From positions 1 to 64,000 of the forward strand of contig JANQQK010000046.1 of the NCBI GenBank assembly GCA_028289375.1: a stretch of 64,000 bases of DNA, read 5' to 3'. The translations under genes and the position numbers were made by a program. Origin of the DNA: Phycisphaerae bacterium (lineage in GTDB: Bacteria; Planctomycetota; Phycisphaerae; UBA1845). Positions 52,771 to 62,038 of the stretch are shown here, in pieces. The notes beneath the pieces were generated by a model. That model ran no database searches and had not been told where the DNA came from. It saw nothing but the letters and a program-made list of their open reading frames with translations. The stretch's first letter is position 1; each line of letters opens with the position of its first letter.

Positions 52771-54399
52771 CTAATTCGAGGTAAACGGACTGACATCAAC
52801 GGACACGAACACGGTGGACTCAGCCCCGACGGCGTCGCGGGCCTGAATGCGGATCGTGGCGCCACCCGACCCGGAGACGGCGCTCAGCGTCCGCATCGCC
52901 GTGGCAAACGTCGTTCCGGTATTGAACGTGTTGACGCATGTACAGTTGGTCAATGCGCCAATCGTGCCGCAACCCGAGACATTGTTGAGATCGACCACCA
53001 ACCCGTCAGCCGTGCTTTCGATCGCGTAGCAGATCGTGTAGGGCAACGTACCGCCAGAGACGGTGGCGGTGACGGTTGTCGAGCCATCGTCGGAATTGAT
53101 GACCGGCGAGCCGGTGTTGGCGCTCAATGACAACGTTTGCGGCGATGCGACGATCAGCGGGATCGTTGTCGAAGCCGTCGCGTTCACACTGTCGGTCACA
53201 GTGACAAAGACCGTGTCGCCGCCCGTTTCGTCCGCGGCGGCGGTGTAGGTGCCGGTGCAGATTTCGCCGGCGACAATGCCGGTGCAACTGGCAACCGCCG
53301 GATCGCTCGACCCCTGATCCGATATCGAGACCATTCCACCACGGGTATTCGGATCGATCGAGTAAGTGATGGTATAAGGCTGGGTACCGCCCTGTGCCGC
53401 CACCTGCAGATTGGTCGATTCCCCGGGGGCGACCTGCAGATTGTCAGCCGACGCCTGCGTGATGCTCAGCGTGGCGTTGGACCCGACGTTGACCGACAGC
53501 GATTCGGTGACACGGCTGCCGCCTTCGTCGGTGACTTCGATCGAGATGAGGACGATCCCCGTGGCGATGGGTGCACCGTACGTTCCTTCTGCCACGGTGA
53601 CACCGTCGTCATCGGTAAGACAGGCTGCGGCGAAGTCGAGCATGACGGGGACGCTGGTCAGGGCGGCGTCGTTCACGCTCCACACGACGTTGTAAGGATC
53701 ACCCGAATTGGGCGGCGATTGCAGTCCCGTCCCGGTGCAGGTTTGCGGTGGCTGACCGGTGAATGGCCGACCGCCCGTGATGCGTGCGACGAGTGTCGTC
53801 TGGCCGCCGGGGTTGACCTGAATACCCTGGGGCGCGGTCAGCGACACGGTCAACGGTTCATCGGGGCGGATGATACGGATGGTGATGGCTTCGGTGACCG
53901 TCTCGCCGATGTCATCGCCCTCTGCACAGCCATCAACGCCGGCAGCCGTCGTGACGTCGACCTCGATGATCAGCTCGGTGCCGGCAGCACCCGGATCGGA
54001 CAAAATCCGGTCGATCGACAGTTCGCTGCGGTTCATGACCGAGCTGCTGCTGGGCGTGTCGAAGTCCAGCAGATCGCCCGCCGCATTCTCGCCCGCAGAC
54101 GTGCAAGTCGGATCATCACTGGCGACACAGACGCGCCAGTTGAACGTGGCGCACACCGACGACTCAGCCGTCACGACCGCCGTCGATTCGTTGGCGTCCC
54201 CACGAATGAGCAAACTGCGATTGGCGAACAGGAGAACCTGCAACGTGGAGGTTCCGCCGTTGTCGCCGTTGCCGTTGTCCGGCGCATCCGGCGGGGTGAT
54301 CCCCCCATTGGGCGGCACACACGTGGCAGCACTCAGCGCCGCCACCGCCAACATCCAGAGCAATCCCGATCTGGTCGATCCATTCATCTGCTTCGTCAT
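52771..54399 (-). CDS. Secreted repeat protein, cadherin-like domains
   Basis: A 542-residue exported protein. The signal sequence LLWMLAVAALSAATC may carry a lipobox at Cys27. A Gly/Asn/Pro-rich linker follows, then about four beta-sandwich repeats with variants of GGTQPYTITYSIDPN and VSGGTLPYTICYAIES. These resemble cadherin-like or SprB-type surface repeats. Cys residues are numerous. It lies eight bases after the PEP/pyruvate-binding gene and abuts aroDE directly, so it is part of the same run despite a quite different role. The function is unknown. Confidence 0.78.
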   Translation of the reverse strand: MTKQMNGSTRSGLLWMLAVAALSAATCVPPNGGITPPDAPDNGNGDNGGTSTLQVLLFANRSLLIRGDANESTAVVTAESSVCATFNWRVCVASDDPTCTSAGENAAGDLLDFDTPSSSSVMNRSELSIDRILSDPGAAGTELIIEVDVTTAAGVDGCAEGDDIGETVTEAITIRIIRPDEPLTVSLTAPQGIQVNPGGQTTLVARITGGRPFTGQPPQTCTGTGLQSPPNSGDPYNVVWSVNDAALTSVPVMLDFAAACLTDDDGVTVAEGTYGAPIATGIVLISIEVTDEGGSRVTESLSVNVGSNATLSITQASADNLQVAPGESTNLQVAAQGGTQPYTITYSIDPNTRGGMVSISDQGSSDPAVASCTGIVAGEICTGTYTAAADETGGDTVFVTVTDSVNATASTTIPLIVASPQTLSLSANTGSPVINSDDGSTTVTATVSGGTLPYTICYAIESTADGLVVDLNNVSGCGTIGALTNCTCVNTFNTGTTFATAMRTLSAVSGSGGATIRIQARDAVGAESTVFVSVDVSPFTSN

Positions 54400-54406
54400 G
54401 ATTCGA

Positions 54407-56716
54407 TCACTTCAGATAAGCCAACGCTCGATCCGACTCGCCATCCATTGCGATCTCGAGCAACTTCCCGCCGGTAAAGGCGGGCACATGAATAACACGA
54501 ACCTCACCAGCGAAGTCAGCATCGCGTGGTGAGACGGATTCAATCACGTTGGGCGATTGATTAAAGAATTCTTCGTTGAATCGGTATTCGGGTTTGTCAG
54601 GATAGAGAGGCAGGTAGGCGATGTCATCCTCGACCAGATCCTGGAAGAAGTGCGTGCCAAAGGAGACCTCGGGCACGTAGCCATCCCGCTCGCGGGCAAT
54701 CTCGATGAGCATGCGGGCGTTGCTGATGTCCGCGTAGCTGACGCGCACGCCAAGGCGGATGTCGGTCGTGCCCCACCGGCCGGGGCCTGCAAGGATGAAT
54801 CGCTTGCCCGCCAGCGCGGTGTTGATGCGCCCGACGACGCGCGCGATGGCCAGCCGTCGTTCATTGCTGTCGATCTCGTTGAACACGCGCGAATTGATGT
54901 AGACCACGTATTCGATGCGTGACACCAGCGCGGTGCGCACGAACTTCTTGGCCGTGAACACGATGCGGTCCTGTGGAATACCCTCCGGAATGTCGACATG
55001 TCCGATGTCAGCAGCCTGATGCTGCCCGCGACATTGCAACATGTAGAATTTTTCACCATCGCAGCAAAATTCGACATCGACCGGTCGACCGAAGGCTGCC
55101 TCAAGCCGGCGAAGCATTTCCTGGATGCGCTCCGCCAATGGCGTCTCCTTGAGCATCTTGTCGAACGTGATGCAGAGGGAGCCTGGTGGGTCGGTGATGA
55201 ATTTGCTCGCCGGCGAATAGAGGTCGCCTTCTCGATGGATGGACACGAGTTTATCGAGCATCGGAATGCTGCTGGCAGACTTGAGCAACTCGGGCAACGT
55301 GATCGAATCGAACGTATTGTTCTCGAGGTTGATGACGTCGATGGTACGCTGCGAATGGGCGCGAATCTCGTTCGGCGAATTCTCCGGACGAAGCGTGGGC
55401 GCACCCAGAGCGACCATGCGCGGATAGTCCCCGCCGACGCGATCGACCGCACGCGTTCCCAGCCCCATGACCATGCGGGCGAACCCATCCTCGCGCTTGA
55501 TGCGTGGTGACCAGCGATACTCATTTCGGCTGAATACGACGCCCGCGAAGATCGGCATGAAATACTTGCCAAACCGGTGCCCGCAAACGCGCTGAATCAG
55601 GATGGCCATCTCCTCAACGTAGTCGATGAGGTTGTGCTTGCGGCGGTAGAGAATCGGATCAGGGCCGAGCGTGCTGGCGTAGACCTCGCCGATCGCACCG
55701 AGCAATGCCCTCAGACGCAGCTCCAGGGGCCCCTGGTTGGGCACAAAGATGCTGTCGTACTTGCCGCTGAATGCCGAACTCATGCGGTCCTCAAGCAGAC
55801 TCGATGACCGCACGATAAGCGGATCGCCGTCAATCGTTTCCAGCAGCGACCGAAGCTGATGCACGATTTCGACCGGGAATGCCGAGTTGCGGAAGACGCC
55901 CTTGATCAGCGGATACTCGTTGGCGATCTCCTCGATGTCTTTGTACTTCTGGTTGTGGTAGTGCGACAAGCCATTGAGATCGAGGAACTGATCAATCACG
56001 TCGCTGCGGAGGTAGTAGGACTCGGGGATGGTAATGGGCAGGTCCGCCCCCGCGTTCAAACCCGATTCGTGGATGATGCGGTGCGCGAGGATCATCCCGC
56101 CCGCTTTGCCGCCAATGCGGCCCATGCTGGAATCGCTGCCGATGATGCGTTTGGTCAGTTCGTCGTAGTCACGGACGCGCAGGTGCTGCTTGGCCACGCC
56201 GATGAATTCGAGATCGTCGCTGATGAAGTGGCGGGCGAGCGCCGCACGCACGCCGTACATCTCCGATGGGTCCACCCGTGCTTCACCGAGCGGCAGTGAA
56301 GTAAACCGTCTCAGTCGTTCAACGAGCAGCCGAAACGAGACCGACGGCAGGTTGGCGACGTCGGCCAGACTCTGTGCCTCTTCGCGCTTGAGCACGAGAT
56401 TCACCAGGTCGTTCACCTCGGCCACGCTCAGGTGTTCGCACGCATAGTCACGTATCAGATCGTTGGCGATCCGCAGGTGGCTGTCGTCCATCCGTTGCTC
56501 AGCCGGCGCATTCGGGTTGTTTGTCACGTTCTGGTGCGCGATGCCTGCCTTTTCGCGAGATTCACGATTGATCTGGTCGATGGAGACGATGCCGCGCGTG
56601 TGCAGTGCGATCAGGAGTTGTCGGTAGATCCGCTCCTCGAGGAGCGGATGCTGCTTGATCCGGTCAACAATGCACTTGTCGACCGATTCGCGCGGATTGG
56701 GGGCGGCGTCGTTCAT
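54407..56716 (-). CDS. PEP/pyruvate-binding domain protein lacking PEP synthase catalytic modules
   Basis: A 769-residue protein. An N-terminal helical domain (about 1-185) is followed by a PPDK_N-type domain: GGKAGGMILAHRIIHESGL, then DPLIVRSSSLLEDRMSSAFS and SFEM-like VEEMAILIQRVCGHRFGKYF. Further motifs GAPTLRPENSPNEIRAHSQR and VEFCCDGEKFYMLQCRGQHQ end the ATP-grasp-like fold. The swivelling His domain and the PEP/pyruvate TIM barrel of PEP synthase are absent, so it probably acts in ATP-dependent phosphotransfer to an unknown partner. It heads the run with aroDE and aroK and diverges from the polyferredoxin gene. Confidence 0.82.
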   Translation of the reverse strand: MNDAAPNPRESVDKCIVDRIKQHPLLEERIYRQLLIALHTRGIVSIDQINRESREKAGIAHQNVTNNPNAPAEQRMDDSHLRIANDLIRDYACEHLSVAEVNDLVNLVLKREEAQSLADVANLPSVSFRLLVERLRRFTSLPLGEARVDPSEMYGVRAALARHFISDDLEFIGVAKQHLRVRDYDELTKRIIGSDSSMGRIGGKAGGMILAHRIIHESGLNAGADLPITIPESYYLRSDVIDQFLDLNGLSHYHNQKYKDIEEIANEYPLIKGVFRNSAFPVEIVHQLRSLLETIDGDPLIVRSSSLLEDRMSSAFSGKYDSIFVPNQGPLELRLRALLGAIGEVYASTLGPDPILYRRKHNLIDYVEEMAILIQRVCGHRFGKYFMPIFAGVVFSRNEYRWSPRIKREDGFARMVMGLGTRAVDRVGGDYPRMVALGAPTLRPENSPNEIRAHSQRTIDVINLENNTFDSITLPELLKSASSIPMLDKLVSIHREGDLYSPASKFITDPPGSLCITFDKMLKETPLAERIQEMLRRLEAAFGRPVDVEFCCDGEKFYMLQCRGQHQAADIGHVDIPEGIPQDRIVFTAKKFVRTALVSRIEYVVYINSRVFNEIDSNERRLAIARVVGRINTALAGKRFILAGPGRWGTTDIRLGVRVSYADISNARMLIEIARERDGYVPEVSFGTHFFQDLVEDDIAYLPLYPDKPEYRFNEEFFNQSPNVIESVSPRDADFAGEVRVIHVPAFTGGKLLEIAMDGESDRALAYLK

Positions 56717-56850
56717 CGGCCCTGTCGCTTGAACAAATCAGCCGCTGCCACGTACGCCGATTGGTGATAGAATCCCGAAACCATGCTTGCATTGTATGTC
56801 CCAATCCATCGAACGAAAACTGCCCGCCCGATCAGCGCGGAGTGTGACAC

Positions 56851-58881
56851 GTGACACAGGAGCAGGCAACGACTTCGGCGCGTAGCTGCGATGGCCTGCA
56901 AAAACCAGGCAGCGTGCCGTTACCGGTCATCGGCGGCAGTGGTGGCACATCGAAAAAAATGCGCCAATCGAAGGCTGGCAGGTGGCGGGCGATCTCCCTG
57001 ATCGTCGTGCATCTGCTCATCATCGCCCATGTCATGCACTACCTTTACGCCGGCAGGACCGTTTCGCCGATCGAGCCGTCCGAGACGATGTACGCCCTCG
57101 AGAAGGGCGAAGTCAACGCTGGCGCGATCTTCTTCCTGCTCGCTCTGCTCTCGACCGTTGTCTTTGGTCGGTTCCTCTGCGGATGGGCCTGTCATCTCGT
57201 GGCCTATCAGGACTTCTGCGGCTGGCTGATGAAAAAGGTCGGCATTCGCCCTCAGCCATTCCGATCGCGACTGATGTTGTGGATTCCGTTCGGCGTGGCG
57301 GTGTACATGTTCATCTGGCCGACATTTGCGCGACTGGTTTTTCCACGCCTCGTTGAGCAGTTCCCCCAACTCCTGGAAATGTTCCCGGTTTTCCTGCAAC
57401 CGTTTTCCCAGATCGCCCCGAAACTGCCGGAATTCTCCAACAGCCTGATGACCAGCGAATTCTGGGAAACCTTCCCCGGTCCCGTCTTCGCCGTGCTCAC
57501 GATCGTCGTCTGCGGCTTGGCTGCCGTCTACTTTCTCGGTGCGAAAGGGTTCTGCTCCTACTCCTGTCCCTACGGCGGATTCTTCGCACCGCTGGACAAG
57601 CTGGCCGTCGGCAAAATCATGGTCACCGATGCCTGCGAGCACTGCGGACACTGCACCGCCAATTGCACGTCCAACGTTCGCGTGCACGAAGAAGTCAAGC
57701 ACTACGGGATGGTCGTTGACCCAGGATGCATGAAGTGCATGGATTGCGTCAGCGTTTGCCCGAACGACGCGCTCTACTTCGGATTCAAAGCGGGAACCAA
57801 GAACAAGCTGCCCAGGACCGAGCGTCCCAGGAAGCAGTACGATCTCTCGCTCGGTGGAGAGGTTGTCTTTCTGACGATCTTCCTACTCGCGATGGCGTCT
57901 TTCCGTGGCATTTACGATGGGCCGCCATTTCTCATGTCGCTGACGCTTGGTGCGATCACGGCCTTTTTGTGCTTCCGGTTCTGGGCGTTGATCCGCAAGC
58001 CAACGGTACGGATTCAGAACATCAAGCTGAAGACCGCCGGCGCGATCGGCCCGAGCGGGTTCGCGTTCGCCGGACTGGCGTTGTGCTGGCTGGTATTCAC
58101 CGCTCATTGCGGCTTCATTCAATACCACCGCTACATGGGCCAGCATTACCGCAACGAACATGTGCGCACATCACTTCAGCCAAGCCCGGACCAGCACAAG
58201 CTGGTCGAGAAGAGCCACAACCATTTCAAAGTCGTTGAAGACTGGGGCTTGTTTGACTGGGTGCAGGTCAAGGTGGGATTGGCCACCTATCACTACTTCC
58301 ACAAAGACGATGCCAAAGCCGAAGCAATACTCGAAGATGCCAAGAAACTCGCACCTGAGGACGCCGGGATTCTCGACAATCTCGTCGAGTTGAAATTCAA
58401 CCAGCGCAAATTCGATGAAGCCATCGCCACGGTCGAGGAACTGATGAAGGTCCGTGAACCGATCGCTCGAGACCATTTCCGCATCGCCGAGATCCACAGC
58501 GCCAAGGCTCAGTCCTTTGTCACACCAGGTCAGCAGCCAAGCGTCGAGGTTCAACAGAGGCTGCACGATGAATGGAACAAAATGATCCAGGCCTACGAGC
58601 AGGGCCTCACACTCGATCCCGACAACGCGGCAGCCAACTTTGTCCTTGGCGCCAAGCTTGGTCGCATGGGCCGCTTCCAGGACGCCGTCCGCCATCTCGA
58701 GCGGGCTGTAAGATTTCAGCCGGAAGACGTAGAGGCGCACATCGAATTGGCCATTGCGTACTATGGCGCCGGCAGGGTCGAAGACGCCATCAGCACGATC
58801 ATGAAAGCCGACGAACTCGCCCCCAACAATCCGCAGATTCTAGCCTATCTGCGCACCTTCCAGCAGCAAGGACCACGGTAG
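56851..58881 (+). CDS. NapH-like membrane polyferredoxin fused to TPR repeats
   Basis: A 676-residue protein. About residues 45-235 and 340-430 hold six or so membrane helices. The NapH-like motif FLCGWACHLVAYQDF and a second, FCSYSCPYGGFF, are in cytoplasmic-side loops. Two 4Fe-4S clusters follow, CEHCGHCTANC and CMKCMDCVSVCPNDALYFG. The C-terminal 220 residues are TPR repeats (DDAKAEAILEDAKKLAPEDA, NAAANFVLGAKLGRMGRFQD). It probably moves electrons across the membrane to or from a quinone, with the TPRs binding a partner. The start is a GTG with GGAG eight bases upstream. The TPR tail is absent from NapH itself. Confidence 0.87.
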   Translation: MTQEQATTSARSCDGLQKPGSVPLPVIGGSGGTSKKMRQSKAGRWRAISLIVVHLLIIAHVMHYLYAGRTVSPIEPSETMYALEKGEVNAGAIFFLLALLSTVVFGRFLCGWACHLVAYQDFCGWLMKKVGIRPQPFRSRLMLWIPFGVAVYMFIWPTFARLVFPRLVEQFPQLLEMFPVFLQPFSQIAPKLPEFSNSLMTSEFWETFPGPVFAVLTIVVCGLAAVYFLGAKGFCSYSCPYGGFFAPLDKLAVGKIMVTDACEHCGHCTANCTSNVRVHEEVKHYGMVVDPGCMKCMDCVSVCPNDALYFGFKAGTKNKLPRTERPRKQYDLSLGGEVVFLTIFLLAMASFRGIYDGPPFLMSLTLGAITAFLCFRFWALIRKPTVRIQNIKLKTAGAIGPSGFAFAGLALCWLVFTAHCGFIQYHRYMGQHYRNEHVRTSLQPSPDQHKLVEKSHNHFKVVEDWGLFDWVQVKVGLATYHYFHKDDAKAEAILEDAKKLAPEDAGILDNLVELKFNQRKFDEAIATVEELMKVREPIARDHFRIAEIHSAKAQSFVTPGQQPSVEVQQRLHDEWNKMIQAYEQGLTLDPDNAAANFVLGAKLGRMGRFQDAVRHLERAVRFQPEDVEAHIELAIAYYGAGRVEDAISTIMKADELAPNNPQILAYLRTFQQQGPR

Positions 58882-58962
58882 CTTGCCGATGATCTTCACA
58901 GTCGGTACCCTGAATATCCCGGGGTGGGACGATGCGTTGATCATCAGACAGGAAGCCATGCC

Positions 58963-59961
58963 ATGACCACCGAGCCATTGACGCGTCCCATCATCACCAT
59001 CGCCCAACACATCGCCGAAACGCAACGCAAGTTCCCGCAAGCCACCGGTGACCTTACGTGGATATTGTCCGGCATCACGCTGGCCACGCGAATCATCGAG
59101 TCCTACGTCCGTCGCGCGGGCATCGTGAACGTGCTCGGCGAATACGGCACGGAAAATGTCCACGGCGAGATCGTGCAGAAACTCGACCTCGTCGCCAATG
59201 AGACAATCCTTCGCGTGCTCGGGTATCGGGAGATCGTGGGCATCATGGTGTCCGAGGAGGACGACGATCCTACGATCGTGAAATCCCCCGGTGCCGGCGG
59301 GAAATACATCATCCTGTTCGATCCACTCGACGGATCGAGCAACATCGACGTCAACGTCACCATCGGAACGATCTTTTCCGTGCTGCGCTGCCGCGAGGAC
59401 ATTGACGAATCGGAAGGCGCGTTGCCGCACATCCTCCAACGCGGTTCCTATCAGGTCGCTGCGGGCTACGTGGTATACGGCAGCAGCACGGTGATGGCCT
59501 ACACCACCGGCGACGGCGTGCATCTGTTCACGCTCGATCCATCGATCGGCGCCTTCACGCTCCACACCGAGAATGTACGCATGCCCGCACAGGGCAAGAC
59601 CTACAGTGTCAACGAGGCCTACTACGACTCTTTCCCCGCGCCGGTGCAGAACTACCTGAGTTGGACCAAGCAGAACGGCTATGGCCAGCGGTACATCGGA
59701 TCGCTGGTGGCCGACTTCCACCGCACCCTGCTCAAGGGGGGCGTCTTCCTCTACCCGGCGACGGACAAGAACCCAAGCGGCAAACTGCGGTTGCTCTACG
59801 AAGCCAACCCGCTGGCGATGATCGCCGAGCAGGCCGGCGGTGCCGCGTGGGACTTCAACGAGCGCATCCTCGACAAACGCGCAGACGCCCTGCACGAAAG
59901 AACGCCGCTTGTCATCGGCAGCCGCGAAGAAGTGGATCGGGTGTTGTCGTTCCACAAGTAG
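58963..59961 (+). CDS. fbp: Fructose-1,6-bisphosphatase class I
   Basis: A 332-residue enzyme hydrolysing fructose 1,6-bisphosphate to fructose 6-phosphate in gluconeogenesis. It has the metal-binding DPLDGSSNIDVNVTIGTIFS, SEEDDDP, the substrate-binding RYIGSLVADFHRTLLKGGVF and LLYEANPLAMIAEQAGGAAW. The AMP-site residues cannot be judged by eye. The ATG at 58963 is preceded by GGAAG eight bases upstream; the frame extends 39 bases upstream without support. It follows the polyferredoxin-TPR gene by 81 bases. Confidence 0.96.
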   Translation: MTTEPLTRPIITIAQHIAETQRKFPQATGDLTWILSGITLATRIIESYVRRAGIVNVLGEYGTENVHGEIVQKLDLVANETILRVLGYREIVGIMVSEEDDDPTIVKSPGAGGKYIILFDPLDGSSNIDVNVTIGTIFSVLRCREDIDESEGALPHILQRGSYQVAAGYVVYGSSTVMAYTTGDGVHLFTLDPSIGAFTLHTENVRMPAQGKTYSVNEAYYDSFPAPVQNYLSWTKQNGYGQRYIGSLVADFHRTLLKGGVFLYPATDKNPSGKLRLLYEANPLAMIAEQAGGAAWDFNERILDKRADALHERTPLVIGSREEVDRVLSFHK

Positions 59962-60182
59962 TGATATTCCCCTAGTGCCTGCTTCTCCCTGTTCCCGTGT
60001 CGCTGAAAAATTGTTGCGATCAACGCACGCTGGGCACTTTTTGACCGCCAAGGGGCGATAACCTTGTCCATTCTGAATTGGATTTTGCTACTGTAACGGA
60101 CCGGGTTGGACTGCGGTGCTGACGCTGCGCCGCCATGGTCCCGTCCTGAACGGGTAACGGCGATTTCGAAAGGGTCATTTCT

Positions 60183-61958
60183 ATGGTGCGAAAGTCGAGT
60201 GGTTTGAGCGTGTGCGTCCTCGCATGTCTCGTGATCGGGGTCGGAATGGATCAGGCTTGGGCAGGCGGCGGTGGTGCCCTGAATTTCGTCGACAGCACCG
60301 GCGCTATGTCGTCGCTGTCTGAGCCGGCATCACCGAATGAGAAGGAAGTCGAGTTCGGCGATTACGACCGCGACGGCGATCTGGATGTCGTCATCGCCAA
60401 CGGTTTTTCCGATTTTCAAGTGCGTCGAAACAAGCTCTACCGCAACGACCTTGTCGAGACGGGATCGCTGCAGTTGGTCGAAGTGACCGGCACATCGGTC
60501 ATCCCCGCATTCTCATCTGCTGACATCGCACGCAACGCCTTCTTCCGAGACTACAACGGTGACGGCTTCCTCGACATCATCATCGTGAACGACAACAACA
60601 CCTCGGGCGACGCCGGTCGTACCAAGATCTACATTCAGGATTCGGCTGACAATACGTTCGATGAAGAAGGCGTGACGAGACTCGGCGCAGGCACCGGTGG
60701 CGCGGCATGCAGCGCTGTGTCTGCCGACTTCGACGGCGACAACGACATCGACCTCTACGTCGGCAATTACCCCGGCCCCAGCCAGGATACGATGTACTTC
60801 AACGACGGCAGCGGTTTCTTCTCCGAAGTCACCGGCAGCAACGTTCCCGGCGACGGTGACTACACGGTCGACTGTGCTACGGGCGACATGAACGGCGACG
60901 GCAAGATCGACCTGCTCATCGCAAACTGGACCAACAACTTCATTTACTACAACGACAATCAGAATGCAGGTTCGGGCGAGGGTGACTTCAGCTACACGAA
61001 CAGTGCTCAGGCCTTTGGCGGCGGCTCCAACGAGAACGCCATGGAAGCCGGCGACTTCGACGGCGACAACGACCTCGATTTTTACTGGTCGGAAGGGCCC
61101 GGTGGCGACACGATCTACGTCAACACCGGCAACGACGTCAGCAACCGCGCCGTCTTCACCACCTTTACCGCACTGCCCGCTTCGGTCCGATCCGAAACGT
61201 CCCGCAAAGCCACCGTCGCCGACTTCGACAACGACGGTCGCCTGGACATCTTCGTCATGAAGCAAAGCACCCGTCCCACGCTGCTGCGGAATTGCTCGGT
61301 CGGCGGGACCCTCGAATTCGTCGACTGGACACCGGCAGGATTCCCCAACGGCTCGACGCTTGCCGGTTGGCATGCCGGTGCGATGGATGTCGATTCCGAC
61401 GGCGACACCGACCTGGTCATCGGCACGCTCAGCAACGGCGACTTCCTCTTCTTGAACGACCCGACCCCGCCTTTGGAGGAGGACGTTCAAGGCTCAACGC
61501 TGCCCGAGATCTACAACGACGACCCGATTGCCATCAACGGCACCGTCGGCGTGTCGTCCTACACGCTCGAAGCTCTGGCACAGGGCACCGTTCCGCCGGC
61601 TGCAGCCAGCGCTGCCTCAGGCCCTTCCGCCGCCGGTTCAACAACCGATACATACACGCTGCCGGCCATTCCAAGCGGTGCCAACGTCTCGGTGATTCTG
61701 AGCTCAGCCGACGACTACACGCTTGAGGTTCGCAATCCCAGCGGATCGGTCGCCGCCGTCTCGGAGCGTGGTGGCGATGGCGTGGAGGAAGTCGTGTCAT
61801 TCGTGGCATCACAGTCCGGCGACTACACGATCAATGTCACCGCCAACGGCGTTCCGGTCGTGCCGACCGTTTCCGAATGGGGCATCGTCATCATGACCTT
61901 GCTCGTCTTGACCGCGGGCACGATCGTGTTCAACCGTCGCACGGTGGCCGTCGCCTAG
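60183..61958 (+). CDS. Secreted VCBS/FG-GAP protein with IPTL-CTERM-like tail
   Basis: A 591-residue exported protein. The signal peptide is near residues 8-28 (VCVLACLVIGVGMDQAWAGG). It then has about seven FG-GAP/VCBS-like repeats with calcium-loop Asp clusters, such as DYDRDGDLDVVIANGF, DYNGDGFLDIIIV, DFDGDNDIDLYVGNY, DMNGDGKIDLLIANW and DVDSDGDTDLVIGTL, likely a beta-propeller. A Ser/Ala linker leads to a tail, VPTVSEWGIVIMTLLVLT then a basic end. This is the IPTL-CTERM pattern for exosortase-type sorting. A terminator follows at 61992-62022. Confidence 0.87.
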   Translation: MVRKSSGLSVCVLACLVIGVGMDQAWAGGGGALNFVDSTGAMSSLSEPASPNEKEVEFGDYDRDGDLDVVIANGFSDFQVRRNKLYRNDLVETGSLQLVEVTGTSVIPAFSSADIARNAFFRDYNGDGFLDIIIVNDNNTSGDAGRTKIYIQDSADNTFDEEGVTRLGAGTGGAACSAVSADFDGDNDIDLYVGNYPGPSQDTMYFNDGSGFFSEVTGSNVPGDGDYTVDCATGDMNGDGKIDLLIANWTNNFIYYNDNQNAGSGEGDFSYTNSAQAFGGGSNENAMEAGDFDGDNDLDFYWSEGPGGDTIYVNTGNDVSNRAVFTTFTALPASVRSETSRKATVADFDNDGRLDIFVMKQSTRPTLLRNCSVGGTLEFVDWTPAGFPNGSTLAGWHAGAMDVDSDGDTDLVIGTLSNGDFLFLNDPTPPLEEDVQGSTLPEIYNDDPIAINGTVGVSSYTLEALAQGTVPPAAASAASGPSAAGSTTDTYTLPAIPSGANVSVILSSADDYTLEVRNPSGSVAAVSERGGDGVEEVVSFVASQSGDYTINVTANGVPVVPTVSEWGIVIMTLLVLTAGTIVFNRRTVAVA

Positions 61959-61991
61959 ACGAAAAAACCACAACTTCCAACGCAATCAACC

Positions 61992-62022
61992 AAGCCCGGA
62001 GCTACCTGCTTCGGGCTTTTTT
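61992..62022 (+). terminator. Intrinsic terminator after the VCBS protein
   Basis: AAGCCCG pairs with CGGGCTT around a loop of about 13 bases, followed by T residues (six in a row including the stem end). It lies about 35 bases past the stop and just before the next plus-strand gene, so that gene probably needs its own promoter or read-through. Confidence 0.82.
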
Positions 62023-62038
62023 CGTTAGGGTTTCAACC

